Source: UBA2093 sp049454855
Lineage (GTDB): Bacteria > Actinomycetota > Acidimicrobiia > Acidimicrobiales > Ilumatobacteraceae
Reading direction: 5' to 3'
DNA length: 7,079 bases
Assembly: GCA_049454855.1 (NCBI GenBank)
Contig: JBMUAQ010000100.1
Span: 1 to 7,079 of the forward strand
The notes under the pieces are model-generated. The model searched no databases and had not been told where the DNA came from. It saw only the letters and a program-made list of their open reading frames with translations. A program made the translations under genes and the position numbers. Shown here piece by piece: positions 4,130 through 7,079 of this stretch (positions are counted from its first letter, which is position 1; each line of letters opens with the position of its first letter).

Positions 4130-6982
4130 ATGTCACTCGCACCCGACCGTCTCTCCATCGGCATCGGCCGGTTCTTCACCACACCCGGCGTGCACCCGTA
4201 CGACGAGGTGGCATGGGAGCGCCGTGATGCGCGCATCTCCAACTGGAAGGACGGCACCGTCGCGTTCGAGCAGCTCGGCGTCGAGTTCCCCGTGTCGTGG
4301 TCGCTGAACTCCACGAACATCGTCGCGCAGAAGTACTTCCGCGGCACGCCCGGAACGCCCGAGCGCGAGAACAGCATGCGCCAGGTCGTCGACCGCGTCG
4401 CCGACACGATCGCCGACTGGGGTCTCGAGGGCGGCTACTTCACCGGCGCGGAGGAGGCCGAGGCATTCCGCAACGAGCTGAAGTACATCCTCATCACCCA
4501 GCGCGCGGCGTTCAACAGCCCGGTGTGGTTCAACATCGGTGTGAAGGGCGTGCCGCAGCAGGCGAGCGCGTGCTTCATCCTCGCCGTCGAGGACAAGATG
4601 TCGGCGATCCTCAACTGGTACCGCGAGGAGGGCGTCATCTTCAAGGGTGGCTCCGGCTCGGGCATCAACCTGTCGCGCATCCGCTCCAGCTTCGAGGGTC
4701 TCGAGGGCGGCGGCACCGCGAGCGGCCCGGTGTCGTTCATGCGCGGCGCCGACGCGTCGGCCGGCACCATCAAGTCGGGCGGCAAGACCCGTCGCGCCGC
4801 GAAGATGGTCATCCTCAACGCCGATCACCCGGACATCGAGGAGTTCATCTGGTGCAAGGTGAAGGAGGAGCGCAAGGCGCGCGTTCTGCGTGACGCCGGC
4901 TTCGACATGGACCTCGACGGTTCCGACTCGTTCAGCATCCAGTACCAGAACGCCAACAACTCCGTGCGCGTCACCGACGAGTTCATGCAGGCCGTCGTCG
5001 AGGACCGCGACTGGAACCTCGTCGCCGTCACGAACGGCGAGACCGTGAAGACCGTGCGCGCCCGCGACCTGTGGCGCCAGATCGCCCAGGCCTCATGGGA
5101 GTGCGCCGACCCGGGTCTGCAGTTCGACACCACCATCAACAAGTGGCACACCGCGCACGCATCCGGTCGCATCAACGGCTCGAACCCGTGCTCGGAGTAC
5201 ATGCACATCGACAACTCGGCGTGCAACCTCGCGTCGCTGAACCTCCTCAAGTTCCTCGATGACGACGACCGCTTCGACGTCGAGGCGTACCGCCACGTGG
5301 TCGAGGTGATCTTCACCGCCCAGGAGATCCTCGTCGGCCGCGCCGACTACCCGACCGAGAAGATCGGCGAGAACAGCCGCAAGTTCCGCCAGCTCGGCAT
5401 CGGCTACGCGAACCTCGGCGCCCTGCTCATGGCCCTCGGCCACGCGTACGACTCCAAGGAGGGCCGTGCATGGGCAGCAGGGCTCACGTCGCTCATGACG
5501 GGCCACGCGTACGCCACCAGCGCGCGCACCGCCAGCCGCATGGGACCGTTCGCCGGCTTCGCCGAGAACGAGCAGCACATGCTGAACGTGCTGCGGATGC
5601 ACCGCGACGCGCACTCGCAGATCGAGAACGCCGACGTTGTGCAGAGCGACCTGCTGGTCGCCGGTCAGGAGTCATGGGATGCCGCCGTGCGTGACGGCGA
5701 GGAGTACGGCGTGCGCAACGCGCAGGCCTCCGTGCTCGCGCCCACCGGCACGATCGGCCTCATGATGGACTGCGACACCACCGGCATCGAGCCCGACCTC
5801 GGTCTCGTGAAGATCAAGAAGCTGGTCGGCGGCGGCACCATGAGCATCGTCAACCAGACGATCCCGCGCGCACTGCGCCGTCTCGGCTACCGCCCGCAGC
5901 AGGTTGACGACATCATCGCCTACATCGACGAGAACAAGTCGATCCTCGGCGCGCCGCACCTCGAGGCCAGCCACGTGTCGGTGTTCGCCTGCTCCATGGG
6001 CGACAACACCATCCACTACGAGGGTCACGTTCGGATGATGGGTGCTGTGCAGCCGTTCATCTCGGGTGCCATCTCGAAGACCGTGAACATGCCCGAGGAC
6101 GTCAGCGTCGAGGACGTCGAGGAACTGCACCTGCTGTCCTGGAAGCTCGGCATCAAGGCCGTCGCCATCTACCGCGACAACTGCAAGGTGGCCCAGCCGC
6201 TCAGCACCGCGAAGAAGGACGACGACAGCGCCGACACCGCCGCCGGTGCGGGCGCTGCCGCCGGTGCCGCCACCCAGGTGGTGGAGCGTGTCGTCGAGCG
6301 TGTGGTCACCCAGCCGGTGCGCCAGAAGCTGCCGCGCTCGCGCCGTGGCCGCACGTTCGAGTTCCGTGTCGCGGACTGCAAGGGCTTTGCCAACATCGGC
6401 GAGTACGAGGACGGCCGCCCCGGCGAGCTGTTCCTCACCGTGTCGAAGCAGGGCTCCACGCTGAGCGGCATCATGGATGCGTTCGCGAAGTCCATCTCGT
6501 ACGGCCTCCAGTACGGCGTGCCGCTGCGGGCGTTCGTCGAGGCCTTCACAAACATGCGCTTCGAGCCCGCCGGCATGACCGACGACCCGGACATCCGCAT
6601 CGCGAACTCGATCATGGACTACCTCTTCCGCCGCCTGGCGCTCGAGTACATGAGCTACGACGAGCGTGCCGAGCTCGGCATCTACAGCCGTGACGAGCGC
6701 ATCCAGCCCACCCTGCCGGGTGTGGAGGAGACCGTGGTCGAGACCAGCAACGGGACCGACATCGTGCCCGACCCGAAGACGATCCCGACCGCCCAGGAAC
6801 TGGCGGAGTCGATCGAGCTCGGCACGGCACCGACGGCACCCGTCAGCGACCACTCCGCTCCGCACGGCATCCAGCGCACCAACATCGATGCACCGATGTG
6901 CATGATGTGCGGCGTGCAGATGCAGCGTGCGGGCTCGTGCCACGCGTGCCCGAGCTGCGGCTCCACCAGCGGCTGCAGCTGA
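4130..6982 (+). CDS. nrdJ: vitamin B12-dependent (class II) ribonucleotide reductase
   Basis: A complete 950-residue class II RNR. It reduces ribonucleotides to deoxyribonucleotides using adenosylcobalamin as radical source, independent of oxygen. C148 (ASACFIL) and C365 (SACNLASLNL) form the redox pair; C354 and E356 of NPCSE are the thiyl-radical and catalytic acid residues. The 11-residue step from C354 to C365 equals C408-C419 of the Lactobacillus enzyme. PTGTIGLMMDCDTTGIEP is at 538-555. An Asp/Ala/Gly-rich linker with VVERVVERVV (about 690-725) leads to a TSCPD domain (about 740-840), then a cysteine-rich tail C924, C927, C937, C940, C943, C949 that should relay electrons from thioredoxin-type donors or bind zinc. 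No N-terminal ATP-cone is seen, so dATP activity control is probably absent in the enzyme. Start ATG is set by the RBS. Transcribed alone from the promoter at 3961, with NrdR-like boxes. Confidence 0.97.
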   Translation: MSLAPDRLSIGIGRFFTTPGVHPYDEVAWERRDARISNWKDGTVAFEQLGVEFPVSWSLNSTNIVAQKYFRGTPGTPERENSMRQVVDRVADTIADWGLEGGYFTGAEEAEAFRNELKYILITQRAAFNSPVWFNIGVKGVPQQASACFILAVEDKMSAILNWYREEGVIFKGGSGSGINLSRIRSSFEGLEGGGTASGPVSFMRGADASAGTIKSGGKTRRAAKMVILNADHPDIEEFIWCKVKEERKARVLRDAGFDMDLDGSDSFSIQYQNANNSVRVTDEFMQAVVEDRDWNLVAVTNGETVKTVRARDLWRQIAQASWECADPGLQFDTTINKWHTAHASGRINGSNPCSEYMHIDNSACNLASLNLLKFLDDDDRFDVEAYRHVVEVIFTAQEILVGRADYPTEKIGENSRKFRQLGIGYANLGALLMALGHAYDSKEGRAWAAGLTSLMTGHAYATSARTASRMGPFAGFAENEQHMLNVLRMHRDAHSQIENADVVQSDLLVAGQESWDAAVRDGEEYGVRNAQASVLAPTGTIGLMMDCDTTGIEPDLGLVKIKKLVGGGTMSIVNQTIPRALRRLGYRPQQVDDIIAYIDENKSILGAPHLEASHVSVFACSMGDNTIHYEGHVRMMGAVQPFISGAISKTVNMPEDVSVEDVEELHLLSWKLGIKAVAIYRDNCKVAQPLSTAKKDDDSADTAAGAGAAAGAATQVVERVVERVVTQPVRQKLPRSRRGRTFEFRVADCKGFANIGEYEDGRPGELFLTVSKQGSTLSGIMDAFAKSISYGLQYGVPLRAFVEAFTNMRFEPAGMTDDPDIRIANSIMDYLFRRLALEYMSYDERAELGIYSRDERIQPTLPGVEETVVETSNGTDIVPDPKTIPTAQELAESIELGTAPTAPVSDHSAPHGIQRTNIDAPMCMMCGVQMQRAGSCHACPSCGSTSGCS

Positions 6983-7079
6983 CACCCCGAACGTGACCGC
7001 ACCCGCGGCCCCGCCCCCGGCGGGGGCGCGGGGGGGCGGTTAGGGGGGGGGGGGACAGCTCCCGGCCCGTGTGGAGGGG

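Noticed and set aside
5672..6985. Long minus-strand open frame opposite nrdJ
   Set aside because: It is a His/Arg/Ala-rich antisense shadow caused by high GC at third codon positions of nrdJ.
7012..7028. Rho-independent terminator after nrdJ
   Set aside because: CGCCCCC-GGC-GGGGGCG forms a 7-bp stem, but it is followed by Gs rather than Ts and lies in doubtful edge sequence, so it is not listed as a feature.

Overview
The window is about 65% GC, densely coding, and looks like the chromosome of an actinomycete (Actinomycetota). The support is the LysM-protein/nrdR neighbourhood known from that phylum, a free-standing RibD-type reductase, an AdoCbl-dependent NrdJ of about 950 residues, and two genes that appear to be leaderless. 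The protein style would fit Acidimicrobiia (Ilumatobacter-like), but that is an impression only. The right edge dissolves into long G runs and is probably low-quality assembly.

Layout, left to right. (1) The C-terminal end of a LysM-domain protein, stop at 165-167. (2) nrdR, the zinc-ribbon/ATP-cone repressor of ribonucleotide reductase genes, with start and promoter present but about 35 bases missing inside the zinc ribbon, so the frame is broken as written. (3) A RibD-C/DHFR-like reductase on the minus strand, convergent with nrdR and sharing the palindromic CTAG as stop codon on both strands. (4) Divergent from it, a 756-residue molybdopterin/[4Fe-4S] oxidoreductase. (5) A 494-base non-coding region holding seven evenly spaced DnaA-box-like motifs, about 180 bases of unexplained GC-rich sequence, a good sigma-70 promoter, two NrdR-box-like operators 42 bp apart and a nested inverted repeat in the leader. 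(6) nrdJ, complete and with all catalytic cysteines. (7) A GC hairpin and a G-rich edge.

How it works together: nrdR and nrdJ form a regulator-target pair in cis on one contig. NrdJ supplies deoxynucleotides for DNA synthesis; NrdR would sense (d)ATP and repress at the two boxes just downstream of the nrdJ -10 element. The upstream TCCACA array suggests a second input linking nrdJ to replication initiation through DnaA, comparable in principle to DnaA boxes at E. coli nrdAB. If the nrdR lesion is real, the repressor lacks its DNA-binding half and nrdJ would be derepressed; if it is an assembly error, the window shows an intact class II RNR control circuit.
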